Shown one piece after another: positions 44,780-53,862 of a stretch of DNA of 64,000 nt; the stretch's first letter is position 1, and the number at the start of each line of letters is the position of its first letter. The translations under genes were made by a program, and so were the position numbers. Below the pieces are notes generated by a model. That model had not been told where the DNA came from. It saw only the letters and a list, made by a program, of their open reading frames with translations, and did no database searches. This stretch comes from Arthrobacter pascens (GTDB taxonomy: Bacteria; Actinomycetota; Actinomycetes; Actinomycetales; Micrococcaceae), in the NCBI RefSeq assembly GCF_017052465.1, contig NZ_JAFHKT010000151.1, positions 496,001-560,000 on the forward strand. Direction: 5' to 3'.

Positions 44780-45754
44780 TCAGTACGGGCGGCTGGCAAG
44801 AACCTGCTTTGCCTGCTCCTGCGTGAACGTGGTTTCCTCGGTGACGACCCGTTCCGGGACGGACTCGCCGGCGATGACCTTCTTGGCAAGGTCCATGAGC
44901 TGGTCGCCGAGCATCGGGCTGCATTCGACGATGTAGTTGATCTTTCCGTTGCTCAGGGCTGTCATGCCGTCCTTGACCGCATCAATGGTGACGATCTTGA
45001 TGTCCTTGCCGGGAACTTTGCCGGCAGCCTCGATGGCCTCGATGGCGCCCAGGCCCTCGTCGTCATTGTGCGCGAAGACTACGTCGATGTCGGGGTTGTT
45101 CTTGAGGAAGGCCTCCATGACCTGCTTGCCGCCGCTGCGGGTGAAGTCACCACTCTGTGAGGCGATGATCTTCAGCTTCGGATTGGCCTTGATGGCCTCC
45201 TCGAACCCTTCCTTCCTGTCATTCGCAGGCGCGGACCCGGTGGTGCCCTGAATCTCGACGATGTTCACAGTGTCCGTCGCGGACTTGGATTCATCGACGA
45301 GCCAGGTCCCTGCCTTTTTGCCTTCTTCAACGAAGTCGGAACCGAGGAAGGTCTTGTAGAGGGTCTTGTCGGTGGAATCCACCGCCCGGTCGGTGAGGAT
45401 GACGGGAATCTTCGCGGTCTTGGCTTCCTTCAGGACGGTGTCCCAGCCGGACTCCACCACGGGCGAGAAGGCGATGACGTCCACCTTCTGCTGGATGTAG
45501 GAACGGATGGCTTTGATTTGGTTCTCTTGCTTCTGCTGGGCATCCGAGAACTTCAGGTCGATTCCGGCCTTCTTGGCGGACTCCTGTACAGACTTGGTGT
45601 TGGCCGTGCGCCAGCCGCTTTCGGCGCCAACCTGCGCGAAGCCCATGGTGATCTTGTCAGTGCCCGCGTTGCCGGCAGCACTGCCGGTTCCGCCGCAGGC
45701 CGTCAGGGTGAGCATCGAAGCGGCGGCAACCGCAATTAGGGATTTCTTAAACAC
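44780..45754 (-). CDS. ytfQ: Furanose (YtfQ-like) ABC transporter substrate-binding lipoprotein
   Basis: 324 aa. Signal with lipobox LTLTAC. MGFAQVGAESGWRTAN, QQKQENQIKAIRSYIQQ, and QSGDFTRSGGKQVMEAF are close to E. coli YtfQ, which binds galactofuranose. In this arabinan cluster the ligand is more likely arabinofuranose or arabino-oligosaccharides. Its promoter carries a LacI operator of the arabinose regulon (45845-45856). Confidence 0.9.
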   Translation of the reverse strand: MFKKSLIAVAAASMLTLTACGGTGSAAGNAGTDKITMGFAQVGAESGWRTANTKSVQESAKKAGIDLKFSDAQQKQENQIKAIRSYIQQKVDVIAFSPVVESGWDTVLKEAKTAKIPVILTDRAVDSTDKTLYKTFLGSDFVEEGKKAGTWLVDESKSATDTVNIVEIQGTTGSAPANDRKEGFEEAIKANPKLKIIASQSGDFTRSGGKQVMEAFLKNNPDIDVVFAHNDDEGLGAIEAIEAAGKVPGKDIKIVTIDAVKDGMTALSNGKINYIVECSPMLGDQLMDLAKKVIAGESVPERVVTEETTFTQEQAKQVLASRPY

Positions 45755-45841
45755 AACATCCTCCCGGAAGCGTAGTTACATGCAGGCGGGAGACTTGGAA
45801 CACCGCCATTGCTGCAAGTGAGCTGAAGCGCTCTGCGACTC

Positions 45842-45871
45842 ATTGTGAACGCTAACAAAGAAAGCCGTCAA
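45842..45871 (-). promoter_or_regulatory. Promoter with embedded LacI operator for the furanose transporter operon
   Basis: Minus strand: -35 TTGACG (45871-45866), 18-nt spacer, -10 CACAAT (45847-45842). The operator GTTAGCGTTCAC (45856-45845) spans the spacer end and most of the -10. The araB promoter has the same -35, spacing, operator and -10. Confidence 0.7.
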
Positions 45872-45931
45872 GTGGCTGGTGTCACAATTTCGCAGCTTGG
45901 AAAGAATGCACGTCCTCCTCCGCCGATGCCC

Positions 45932-45992
45932 TTTACAACTCTGTAAACATGTTCAATACTCATTCCCGACGCGCCATTTTGTTAGCGTTAAC
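45932..45992 (+). promoter_or_regulatory. Promoter and LacI operator of the GH51 arabinofuranosidase gene
   Basis: -35 TTTACA (45932-45937), 17-nt spacer, -10 AATACT (45955-45960). The operator GTTAGCGTTAAC (45981-45992) lies downstream of the start site, a roadblock position. The -35 is also part of an inverted repeat TTTACA-ACTC-TGTAAA. The divergent gap 45755-46124 thus holds two operators 136 bp apart. Confidence 0.6.
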
Positions 45993-46124
45993 AGCTTTTA
46001 TATTACCCACTCACCGGCGGCCATGCCCGAGGACGGTATCGCAGCATGCAGCCGTCGGCGGCCGCACTGCTGAGCTGCGCCGGCGGACCGGCGGGCTGCT
46101 CAATGGAGAAAGGCAACCTCATCC

Positions 46125-48668
46125 ATGCCATCAAAATCACCAAGCCGCACACAGCGGGCCTGCACCATGGCGCTTGCCGGATCACTGGCAGCAGCGGTGC
46201 TGTCACTGGCCCCGGCGCTGGACGCCTCCGCGGAGTCCGCAACGAACCGGACCATCAACGTCAATGCCGCGGGGACCGGGGCTTCGATCGATCCGACCAT
46301 GTACGGGGCCTTTTACGAGGACATCAACCAGGGAGCCGACGGCGGCATCTACGCGGAACTTGTCCAGAACAGGTCTTTTGAATTCAACTCAGGGGACAAC
46401 CAGACCTACACCCCGCTGACGGCCTGGGACATACTGAAGCGGGGCAGCGACGGAACAGCCGCCGTCGTCAATGACAACAACCGTCTGAATGAAAACAACC
46501 GGAACTACCTGCAGATCGACGCCACCAGCGCCGGTGCGGGAAGCGGCGCCGGCGTTGGCGTCCGCAACAGCGGCTGGAACGCAGGGCAGAAACTCGAGGC
46601 GCACAAGAAATACAACTATTCGGTCTGGGCGCGCACGTCCAACCCCGCAGGAACCAGCCTTGCCGTAACGCTGGAGACGCCGGAAGGCGGGCGCCTGGAC
46701 ATCGCTACGATCAAGATCAAGGGCGACCGTTGGGCCAAGTACCAGGTGACCCTCTCGCCGAAGTCCTCCACGGGGGCGGGCCGGCTTGCGACGGTAGTCC
46801 AGGGAACCGGCACGGTCCGGCTCGATATGGTCTCCCTCTTCCCCGAGGACACGTGGAACGGCAGGGAAAACGGCCTCCGCAAGGACCTCGCCGAGAAAAT
46901 CGCCGACCTGAACCCCGGATTCCTGCGCTTCCCCGGCGGCTGCATCGTCAACACGGGAAGCTATGACACCTATTCGGCCCCCAACTACACCCGCGCCCGC
47001 ACGTACCAGTGGAAAGACACCATCGGGCCGGTGGAACAGCGCCCGGCGAACCGTAATTTCTGGGGCTACAACCAGACCTACGGCCTGGGGTACATGGAGT
47101 ACTTCCAGTGGGCCGAGGACATGGGCGCCATCCCGGTGCCCGTGGTGCCGGTGGGCGTGACCGGCTGCGGCGACAACAAGTCCGCCCCGGACCAGGCAAC
47201 CCTTGACCGCTACATCCAGGACACGCTGGATCTGATCGAGTTCGCGAACGGTGACGCCAGCACCGAGTGGGGCGCCAAGCGCATCGCCTACGGGCATCCG
47301 GAGCCCTACAGCCTGGACCGCATCGGCCTGGGCAACGAGGAATACAAGCCGGAGTTCAAGCAGTACTTCACCCAGTTCTACAACGCCGTCCGCAAGGCCC
47401 ATCCCGAGATCAAGATTATCGGAAACACCGGCCCGTTCAGCCAGGGCCCCGAATTCGACGACCTCGCCAAGTTCAACGCTGACACGGGCGTGGACCTCGT
47501 CGACGAGCACTATTACAACGAACCGTCCTGGTTCCTGAACAACAACCACCGCTACGACTCCTACGACCGCAACAGCTACAAGGTCTTCCTCGGGGAGTAC
47601 GCCTCCCGCGGGAACAAGCCCGCCAACGCCCTGGCCGAGGCCTCCTACATGACCGGCCTCGAACGGAACGCGGATGTGGTCAAGATGGCGTCCTACGCGC
47701 CGCTCATCGCGAACGAGGCAAACACCCAGTGGAGCCCGGACATGATGTTCTTCAACGGAACGTCGGTCCGGACCACCCCCAATTACGAGGTCCAGAAGCT
47801 GTTCATGAACAATGTCGGCACCCAGGTGGTGCCGAGCACGCAGGAGAACCCGGCCTCAACCGTCCAGCCGATAGCGGGCAAAATCGGACTGTCCACCTGG
47901 GCAACATCCGCCCGCTATGACGACGTGAAGGTGACTGGAAACGACGGCGCAACCCTGTTCAGCGACGACTTCTCGGGAACTGCTGCCGCGTGGACCGGGA
48001 ACGGCACCGGGTCCTGGTCTATCCAGGACGGGGCCTACGTCCAGTCAAGCACCACGGCGCAGAACACGATGGTGACCACCGGCGACACCAACTGGAGCAA
48101 CTACACGCTCAGCACCAAGGCGACAAAGCTGGCCGGCTCCGAAGGGTTCCTCGTCTCCTTCGGCGTCAAGGACACCGGCAACTACTTCTGGTGGAACCTC
48201 GGCGGCTGGAACAATACGAAGTCTGTCGTGGAAAAAGCCGTCAACGGCGGCAAGACCACTGTCGTAGAAAAGAACACGGTGATCCAGACCGGACGTCAAT
48301 ACGACATCCGGATCGAGGTCACCGGGCGCACGGCGAAGCTCTTCCTGGACAACGTCCTCTGGGGCACAGTGGACGATACCCAGGCAGATCCCGTCTACTC
48401 CGTGGTCACGAAGGATGCACAGTCGGGCGACACCATCGTCAAGGTGGTCAACACCTCGGCCGAGCGGACTCCGGTGGACATCAAGGTCACTGGTGCGGCC
48501 AACCTCAGCCCCACGGCGGCGGTGACAACCCTGACTGAGACGGCCGATGGCCAGAACCTCACACCTTCCACCAGCACGTTCAACGGTGCGGGGACTGCTT
48601 TCAGCTACGCTTTCGAGCCCAAGTCCGTGACCTTCATCCGGCTGGCCGACGCGAGCAAAGGCAAGTAG
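46125..48668 (+). CDS. Secreted GH51 alpha-L-arabinofuranosidase
   Basis: 847 aa. Signal peptide ~1-36 (ALAGSLAAAVLSLAP, then ALDASA). The catalytic part has GAFYEDINQGADGGIYAEL, LRFPGGCIVNTG, acid/base Glu405 in GLGNEEY and nucleophile Glu491 in FLGEYASRG. Residues ~130-235 look like a carbohydrate-binding module, and ~570-760 is a beta-sandwich insert (LFSDDFSGTAAAWTGNG, WSNYTLSTKATKL) before the C-terminal beta domain. It releases arabinofuranose from arabinan/arabinoxylan side chains outside the cell. Confidence 0.92.
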   Translation: MPSKSPSRTQRACTMALAGSLAAAVLSLAPALDASAESATNRTINVNAAGTGASIDPTMYGAFYEDINQGADGGIYAELVQNRSFEFNSGDNQTYTPLTAWDILKRGSDGTAAVVNDNNRLNENNRNYLQIDATSAGAGSGAGVGVRNSGWNAGQKLEAHKKYNYSVWARTSNPAGTSLAVTLETPEGGRLDIATIKIKGDRWAKYQVTLSPKSSTGAGRLATVVQGTGTVRLDMVSLFPEDTWNGRENGLRKDLAEKIADLNPGFLRFPGGCIVNTGSYDTYSAPNYTRARTYQWKDTIGPVEQRPANRNFWGYNQTYGLGYMEYFQWAEDMGAIPVPVVPVGVTGCGDNKSAPDQATLDRYIQDTLDLIEFANGDASTEWGAKRIAYGHPEPYSLDRIGLGNEEYKPEFKQYFTQFYNAVRKAHPEIKIIGNTGPFSQGPEFDDLAKFNADTGVDLVDEHYYNEPSWFLNNNHRYDSYDRNSYKVFLGEYASRGNKPANALAEASYMTGLERNADVVKMASYAPLIANEANTQWSPDMMFFNGTSVRTTPNYEVQKLFMNNVGTQVVPSTQENPASTVQPIAGKIGLSTWATSARYDDVKVTGNDGATLFSDDFSGTAAAWTGNGTGSWSIQDGAYVQSSTTAQNTMVTTGDTNWSNYTLSTKATKLAGSEGFLVSFGVKDTGNYFWWNLGGWNNTKSVVEKAVNGGKTTVVEKNTVIQTGRQYDIRIEVTGRTAKLFLDNVLWGTVDDTQADPVYSVVTKDAQSGDTIVKVVNTSAERTPVDIKVTGAANLSPTAAVTTLTETADGQNLTPSTSTFNGAGTAFSYAFEPKSVTFIRLADASKGK

Positions 48669-48699
48669 GCGGCACACCAAAGCTTTGGCTTTGACCGGG

Positions 48700-48736
48700 A
48701 AGGCCCGGCTGGATCGCACAGCCGGGCCTTTCCCTT
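48700..48736 (+). terminator. Terminator after the GH51 gene
   Basis: AAGGCCCGGCT pairs with AGCCGGGCCTT (48700-48710 and 48720-48730), 9-nt loop, followed by TCCCTT. Confidence 0.75.
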
Positions 48737-48787
48737 GATGACCCACACCAATCGCGGCCGTCCGGCCGCCGTACCGAAAGTGTCTCC

Positions 48788-51028
48788 ATGCTCACTACAC
48801 CCTCAAAGGACCGCACCGGTCCGGCGCTGATGACGGCAGCCGCACTGGTGCTCGGCGGACTTGCGGCCGGAGCACCGGCCCAGGCCGCCGTTGACGACGG
48901 CCTCGTCCTCAAATACAACCTGACCGAACAGACCGGGGCGGTCGCAGAAGACAGTTCCGGCAACGGCCGCAACGGCGTCATCAGCGGCGACGCCAGCAGC
49001 CTGGGCGGCGAAGGCCTGCAGCTCGGCGGCGCCAATGCCCATGTCCGCCTTCCCAACGACGTCATGCGGGGCCTGGACTCCATCACCGTTTCCACGGACG
49101 TGAAGCTCGCTGCGGACCAGGCCACCCCCTATTTCATTTGGGGGATGGGCAACACAACCAACGGCACCGGCAACGGCTACCTCTTCACCACCGGCAACTC
49201 GTACCGGACCTCCATCGCGACCGGCAACTGGTCGACCGAGCAGACTACAAGCGCCCGACGGGACCTGGCACGCGCCGCCTGGAAAACCATCACCTACACA
49301 CTCAGCGGCGGCACAGCCATCCTCTACGAGGACGGCACTGAAGTAGCCCGCAAGAGCGGCGTCACCGTCACCCCGGGCAGCATCGGGGGAGGAACGACGA
49401 CGGCGAACTACCTCGGGCGGTCCGTGTACAGCGGCGACAAGTACCTGAAGGGGCAGGTCCGGGACTTCCGCATCTACAACCGGGCCCTCTCTGCGGCCGA
49501 AGTGCGCGAGCTCGGCTACGTCTCCCCGGAAGAGCGCGTCGCCCTTGACCTGAAGGACCTGTCACTCGGAGACACCAGCGCCGTCACTGCCGACGTGAAG
49601 CTGCCTCTCACGGGACCCAACGGGTCGGCCTACACCTGGTCGTCGTCCAACGAAGCTGCCGTCTCCTCCACAGGCATCGTGACGCGCCCCGCCTACGGAA
49701 CCGGAAACGCCAACGTGACGCTGACGGCCACCGCCACGTCAGGCGAAGCATCAGCTTCCAAGACGTTCACTGTGACGGTCGTCGAGGACATCAGTGATGA
49801 CCAGAAAGTCAGTGAGGCTTCTGCAGCCCTGAACGTGTGGGACGCCGAGGGAATCCGGGGCAATATCACGCTGCCGGCAACTGGCCTTCACGGAACCACA
49901 GTGGACTGGACGTCGAGCAACGACTCCATAATCACCGCCACCGGCGAGGTCTCGCGGCCGGCCTACGGCAGCGCACCGGTCAAGCTCAACCTGCACGCAA
50001 CCGTGACCGCCGGAAAGGCAAAGGCCAAGAAGAGGTTCTTCGTGACTGTTCTTCCGCTGCCCAAGGCCGAGGCCAGGGAAGGCTACGCCTTCGCCTACTT
50101 CACCGGCAATGATCTCGCGGGCGAGAACATCTTCATGGCCGCCAGCCGCGGCAACGACGCACTCAAGTGGGACGAACTGAATGGCGGAAAACCCGTCCTC
50201 AGCTCCAAGCTGGGCACCAAGGGCCTGCGCGACCCGTTCATCATCCGCTCGCCGGAAGGCGACAAGTTCTACATGATCGCCACCGACCTCTCCATCGGCA
50301 GTGGAACCTCGTGGGATTCCTCCCAGCGCCAGGGCAGCCACTACGTGGAGGTGTGGGAGTCAACGGACCTCGTGAACTGGTCCGCGCAACGCCACGTCAA
50401 GGTCTCCCCGGACACGGCCGGGAACACCTGGGCGCCGGAAGCCCACTACGACGCGAAAATCGGCGCCTACGTGGTCTACTGGGCCTCCAAGATCTACGCC
50501 GACAGCGACCCCAACCACGCCGGCGGCATGCACAACAAGATGATGTATTCCACCACCCGCGACTTCAGGACCTTCAGCGAGGCCAAGGTCTGGAACGACC
50601 CGGGTGACTCCGTCATCGACTCCACTGTCATCAAGGAAGGCGACACCTACTACCGCTTTACGAAGGACGAGGCCCGAGTCTCCGGGTGCCTCGACATCAT
50701 GCAGGAGAAATCCAAGGACCTGCTGGCCGTCGATCTGCCTGCGGCCAACCCGCGCAGCTGGTCCCTGATGGCCAACTGCATCGGCAAGAATGCCGGGACC
50801 GGCGGCGTTGAGGGGCCAACCGTCTTCAAATCCAACACCGAAGAGAAGTACTACCTCTTCGTGGACGAGTTTGGCGGCCGGGGCTATATCCCGCTGGAAA
50901 GCACCAGCCTGGAGAACCCCAACTGGAAGCTTTCGAGCAACTACGAGCTCCCGCGCGCGCCGCGCCACGGCACCGTCCTGCCCGTGACTAAAGCGGAGCT
51001 GGAACGCCTCCGCAGCCAGCTGGGCTAA
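48788..51028 (+). CDS. Secreted multidomain GH43-like arabinanase (LamG, two Ig-like domains, GH43 propeller)
   Basis: 746 aa. Signal peptide ~1-33 ending PAQA. Residues ~38-240 are a LamG/concanavalin-type domain (RDFRIYNRALSAAEVRELGY at its end). ~245-332 and ~337-428 are two bacterial Ig-like repeats (YTWSSSNEAAVSSTGIVTRP and VDWTSSNDSIITATGEVSRP). ~430-746 is a GH43-type propeller with LRDPFIIRS (base Asp), WAPEAHYDAKIGAYVVYWAS and GGVEGPTVFK (acid Glu). It probably cuts arabinan chains. The bond and mode of action are not certain. It lies between GH51 and araB. Confidence 0.82.
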   Translation: MLTTPSKDRTGPALMTAAALVLGGLAAGAPAQAAVDDGLVLKYNLTEQTGAVAEDSSGNGRNGVISGDASSLGGEGLQLGGANAHVRLPNDVMRGLDSITVSTDVKLAADQATPYFIWGMGNTTNGTGNGYLFTTGNSYRTSIATGNWSTEQTTSARRDLARAAWKTITYTLSGGTAILYEDGTEVARKSGVTVTPGSIGGGTTTANYLGRSVYSGDKYLKGQVRDFRIYNRALSAAEVRELGYVSPEERVALDLKDLSLGDTSAVTADVKLPLTGPNGSAYTWSSSNEAAVSSTGIVTRPAYGTGNANVTLTATATSGEASASKTFTVTVVEDISDDQKVSEASAALNVWDAEGIRGNITLPATGLHGTTVDWTSSNDSIITATGEVSRPAYGSAPVKLNLHATVTAGKAKAKKRFFVTVLPLPKAEAREGYAFAYFTGNDLAGENIFMAASRGNDALKWDELNGGKPVLSSKLGTKGLRDPFIIRSPEGDKFYMIATDLSIGSGTSWDSSQRQGSHYVEVWESTDLVNWSAQRHVKVSPDTAGNTWAPEAHYDAKIGAYVVYWASKIYADSDPNHAGGMHNKMMYSTTRDFRTFSEAKVWNDPGDSVIDSTVIKEGDTYYRFTKDEARVSGCLDIMQEKSKDLLAVDLPAANPRSWSLMANCIGKNAGTGGVEGPTVFKSNTEEKYYLFVDEFGGRGYIPLESTSLENPNWKLSSNYELPRAPRHGTVLPVTKAELERLRSQLG

Positions 51029-51122
51029 GGCGCCGCCGGAAAATACCGGAAATAACCGACCCCCGCAGGGACGGGGGGTCCGGGCAGGGGCTCCGGACGC
51101 GCGGGCTCCGTACAGGGGTTCC

Positions 51123-51161
51123 GGGACGGGGGTTCCGCCAACCTGGCGGAGCCCCCGTCCC
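51123..51161 (+). terminator. Terminator after the LamG-GH43 gene
   Basis: 17-bp arms with one G-T pair (51123-51139 and 51145-51161), loop AACCT, in the 297-nt gap before araB. No long T tract follows. Confidence 0.7.
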
Positions 51162-51228
51162 CTTGCCGCGGCGCGGTGGTGGCCAGGAAGGCGCAGAAGG
51201 CGCCGGCCAAACTGGCCATCAGCAATGC

Positions 51229-51258
51229 TTGACGCAGACATATGTTAGCGTTCACAAT
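51229..51258 (+). promoter_or_regulatory. araBDA promoter with embedded LacI operator
   Basis: -35 TTGACG (51229-51234), 18-nt spacer, -10 CACAAT (51253-51258); operator GTTAGCGTTCAC (51244-51255) overlaps the -10. This is the same architecture as the transporter promoter at 45842-45871. Confidence 0.72.
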
Positions 51259-51325
51259 CGAAGAGAATCTTTTACATTTCGACACCGGGCACAGGGGCCA
51301 GCACCTCCCGGATGGAGGTTTCAGC

Positions 51326-53095
51326 ATGCAATCCAGTGAGGATGCCGGGTTCAACCCCGGCAGTGAAAATTACGTCATCGGGGTGGACTACGGAACCCTG
51401 TCGGGTCGGGCCGTGGTGGTGCGGGTCCGCGACGGCAAGGAACTTGGCAGCGGTGTGTTTGATTATCCGCATGCAGTCGTCACCGAAGCGCTTCCGGCGG
51501 ATGTGGCGGGCGTAGCGGATGGAGCCGCCCCCCGCCTTCCCGGGGACTGGGCGCTTCAAGTGCCGAATGACTACCGGGACGTGCTCCGGAACGCGGTGCC
51601 GGCGGCGATCGCTGATGCGGGCATTGACCCGGCTGCGGTGGTGGGCATCGCCACGGACTTCACGGCCTGCACGATGGTGCCGGTGAAGGCCGACGGCACG
51701 CCGCTGAACGAGGTGCCAGGTTTCGCCAACCGGCCCCACGCGTACGTCAAGCTGTGGCGCCACCACGCGGCGCAAGCGCAGGCGGACCGCATCAACGCCC
51801 TTGCCGCAGAACTGGGAGAAACGTGGCTGCCGCGCTACGGCGGCCTCATCTCCTCCGAGTGGGAGTTCGCCAAGGGGCTCCAGCTGCTGGAAGAGGACCC
51901 CGAGGCCTACGCGGAGATGGACCACTGGGTGGAGGCAGCCGACTGGATCGTCTGGCAGCTGTGCGGCAACTACGTCCGCAACGCCTGCACCGCTGGATAC
52001 AAGGGGATCTACCAGGACGGACGGTACCCGTCCCAGGAGTTCCTGACCGCCCTTAATCCGCGGTTCAGCAATTTTGTTAGCGCTAAACTTCAATACACCA
52101 TCGGCCGCCTGGGCGACGCTGCGGGGTACCTTACTGCCGAGGCTGCGGCCTGGACCGGGCTGCCCGAGGGGATCGCCGTCGCCGTCGGCAACGTCGACGC
52201 CCACGTGACCGCCCCCGCCGCTAACGCCGTGGAGCCGGGCCAGCTCGTGGCCATCATGGGCACCTCCACCTGCCATGTCATGAACGGGGATGTGCTGCGC
52301 GAGGTGCCCGGCATGTGCGGCGTGGTCGACGGCGGCATCGTCGACGGGCTCTGGGGCTACGAAGCCGGCCAGTCCGGCGTGGGCGACATCTTCGGCTGGT
52401 TCACCAAGTATGGAGTTCCGCCGGAATACCACCAGGCGGCCGCGGCGGCCGGACAGGGCATCCACGAATACCTGACCGACCTCGCCGCCGGCCAGGCGAT
52501 CGGCGAGCACGGCCTGATCGCGCTGGACTGGCACTCGGGCAACCGCTCGGTCCTCGTGGACCATGAGCTGTCCGGAGTGGTGGTGGGCCAGACCCTGGCC
52601 ACCCGCCCTGAGGACATCTACCGGGCGCTGCTGGAGGCCACGGCGTTCGGAACCCGCACCATCGTTGACGCCTTCCGCGACTCCGGTGTGCCGGTCAAGG
52701 AATTCATCGTTGCCGGCGGGCTGCTGAAAAACAAGCTGCTGATGCAGATCTACGCCGACATCACCGGCCTGCAGCTCTCCACGATCGGCTCCACCCAGGG
52801 CCCGGCCCTTGGCTCGGCGATCCACGCTGCCGTCGCGGCAGGGAACTACCCGGACATCCGTGCGGCCGCCGCGGCCATGTCCTCCGCCCCCGGAGCCGTC
52901 TACACCCCGATCCCGGACAACGTCGCCGCGTACGAGGAACTCTTCCGGGAATACCGCACACTGCACGACTACTTCGGCCGCGGAACCAACGAGGTCATGC
53001 ACCGGCTCAAGGCGATCCAGCGCGGTGCGGCGATTCAGCGCACTGCCGGCCGCAGCGCTGATGCGTCCCTGCTGTCGGAAGAGGTGCCCGCATGA
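51326..53095 (+). CDS. araB: L-ribulokinase
   Basis: 589 aa from ATG at 51326 with GGAGG 7 nt upstream; an ATG at 51242 lies inside the promoter. FGGY kinase fold: VIGVDYGTLSGRAVVVRV (phosphate loop), GIATDFTACTMVPVKADGTP, MGTSTCHVMNG and FIVAGGLLKNKLLMQIYAD. It phosphorylates L-ribulose with ATP. The stop overlaps the araD start (ATGA). A LacI-type operator sequence occurs inside the gene (52076-52087). Confidence 0.95.
   Translation: MQSSEDAGFNPGSENYVIGVDYGTLSGRAVVVRVRDGKELGSGVFDYPHAVVTEALPADVAGVADGAAPRLPGDWALQVPNDYRDVLRNAVPAAIADAGIDPAAVVGIATDFTACTMVPVKADGTPLNEVPGFANRPHAYVKLWRHHAAQAQADRINALAAELGETWLPRYGGLISSEWEFAKGLQLLEEDPEAYAEMDHWVEAADWIVWQLCGNYVRNACTAGYKGIYQDGRYPSQEFLTALNPRFSNFVSAKLQYTIGRLGDAAGYLTAEAAAWTGLPEGIAVAVGNVDAHVTAPAANAVEPGQLVAIMGTSTCHVMNGDVLREVPGMCGVVDGGIVDGLWGYEAGQSGVGDIFGWFTKYGVPPEYHQAAAAAGQGIHEYLTDLAAGQAIGEHGLIALDWHSGNRSVLVDHELSGVVVGQTLATRPEDIYRALLEATAFGTRTIVDAFRDSGVPVKEFIVAGGLLKNKLLMQIYADITGLQLSTIGSTQGPALGSAIHAAVAAGNYPDIRAAAAAMSSAPGAVYTPIPDNVAAYEELFREYRTLHDYFGRGTNEVMHRLKAIQRGAAIQRTAGRSADASLLSEEVPA
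52076..52087. promoter_or_regulatory. Intragenic LacI operator-like site in araB
   Basis: GTTAGCGCTAAA, 11 of 12 bases of the perfect operator at 38461, within the codons for FVSAKL. It lies ~830 bp downstream of the araB promoter operator. An auxiliary looping site is possible. Confidence 0.45.
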
Positions 53096-53802
53096 GCGCC
53101 CTCCTGGAAACCATTGACCGGGTGCGCCGGGATGTCTGCGCGCTGCATGCGGAGCTGACGCGCTACGAACTGGTGGTTTGGACCGCCGGCAACGTCTCCG
53201 CCCGCGTCCCGGGTTATGACCTGATGGTCATCAAGCCCTCGGGCGTCTCCTATGATGACCTGACCCCGGACCTCATGGTGGTCACGGATCTCTACGGCAC
53301 CCCGGTCAGCTCGCTCAGCGCCGATGCGGACGGTGCCGCCGCGGAATGGGAAAACCCGGCCTTGTCGCCCTCCTCGGACACGGCCGCCCACGCCTACGTG
53401 TACCGGCACATGCCTGACGTGGGCGGCGTGGTGCACACCCACTCCACGTATGCCACGGCCTGGGCGGCGCGCGGGGAAGCCATCCCGTGCGTGCTGACCA
53501 TGATGGGCGATGAATTCGGCGGCACCATCCCTGTGGGCCCGTTCGCCCTGATCGGCGACGACTCGATTGGCCGCGGCATCGTGGAAACCCTGCAGGAATC
53601 CCATTCGCCGGCCGTCCTGATGCAGAATCACGGCCCCTTCACCATCGGCAAAGACGCCCGCTCCGCCGTCAAGGCAGCTGTTATGTGCGAGGAAGTGGCC
53701 CGCACCGTCCACATCTCGCGGCAGTTGGGAGAGCCGCTGCCCATCGATCCGGCTCTGATCGAATCCCTCTACGACCGCTACCAGAACGTCTACGGCCGCT
53801 AG
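53092..53802 (+). CDS. araD: L-ribulose-5-phosphate 4-epimerase
   Basis: 236 aa class II aldolase fold. VVWTAGNVSARVPGYDLMVI, IKPSGVSYDDL, and the zinc histidines in GVVHTHSTYATAWAARG are present, with MQNHGPFTIG in the last third. It converts L-ribulose-5-phosphate to D-xylulose-5-phosphate. ATGA overlap with araB. Confidence 0.94.
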   Translation: MSALLETIDRVRRDVCALHAELTRYELVVWTAGNVSARVPGYDLMVIKPSGVSYDDLTPDLMVVTDLYGTPVSSLSADADGAAAEWENPALSPSSDTAAHAYVYRHMPDVGGVVHTHSTYATAWAARGEAIPCVLTMMGDEFGGTIPVGPFALIGDDSIGRGIVETLQESHSPAVLMQNHGPFTIGKDARSAVKAAVMCEEVARTVHISRQLGEPLPIDPALIESLYDRYQNVYGR

Positions 53803-53862
53803 GCCCAGCAACCCGGCCGCAAGGCCCCGTCCCTCCCACCCCAGACTTTCGCAGGAGAACCC

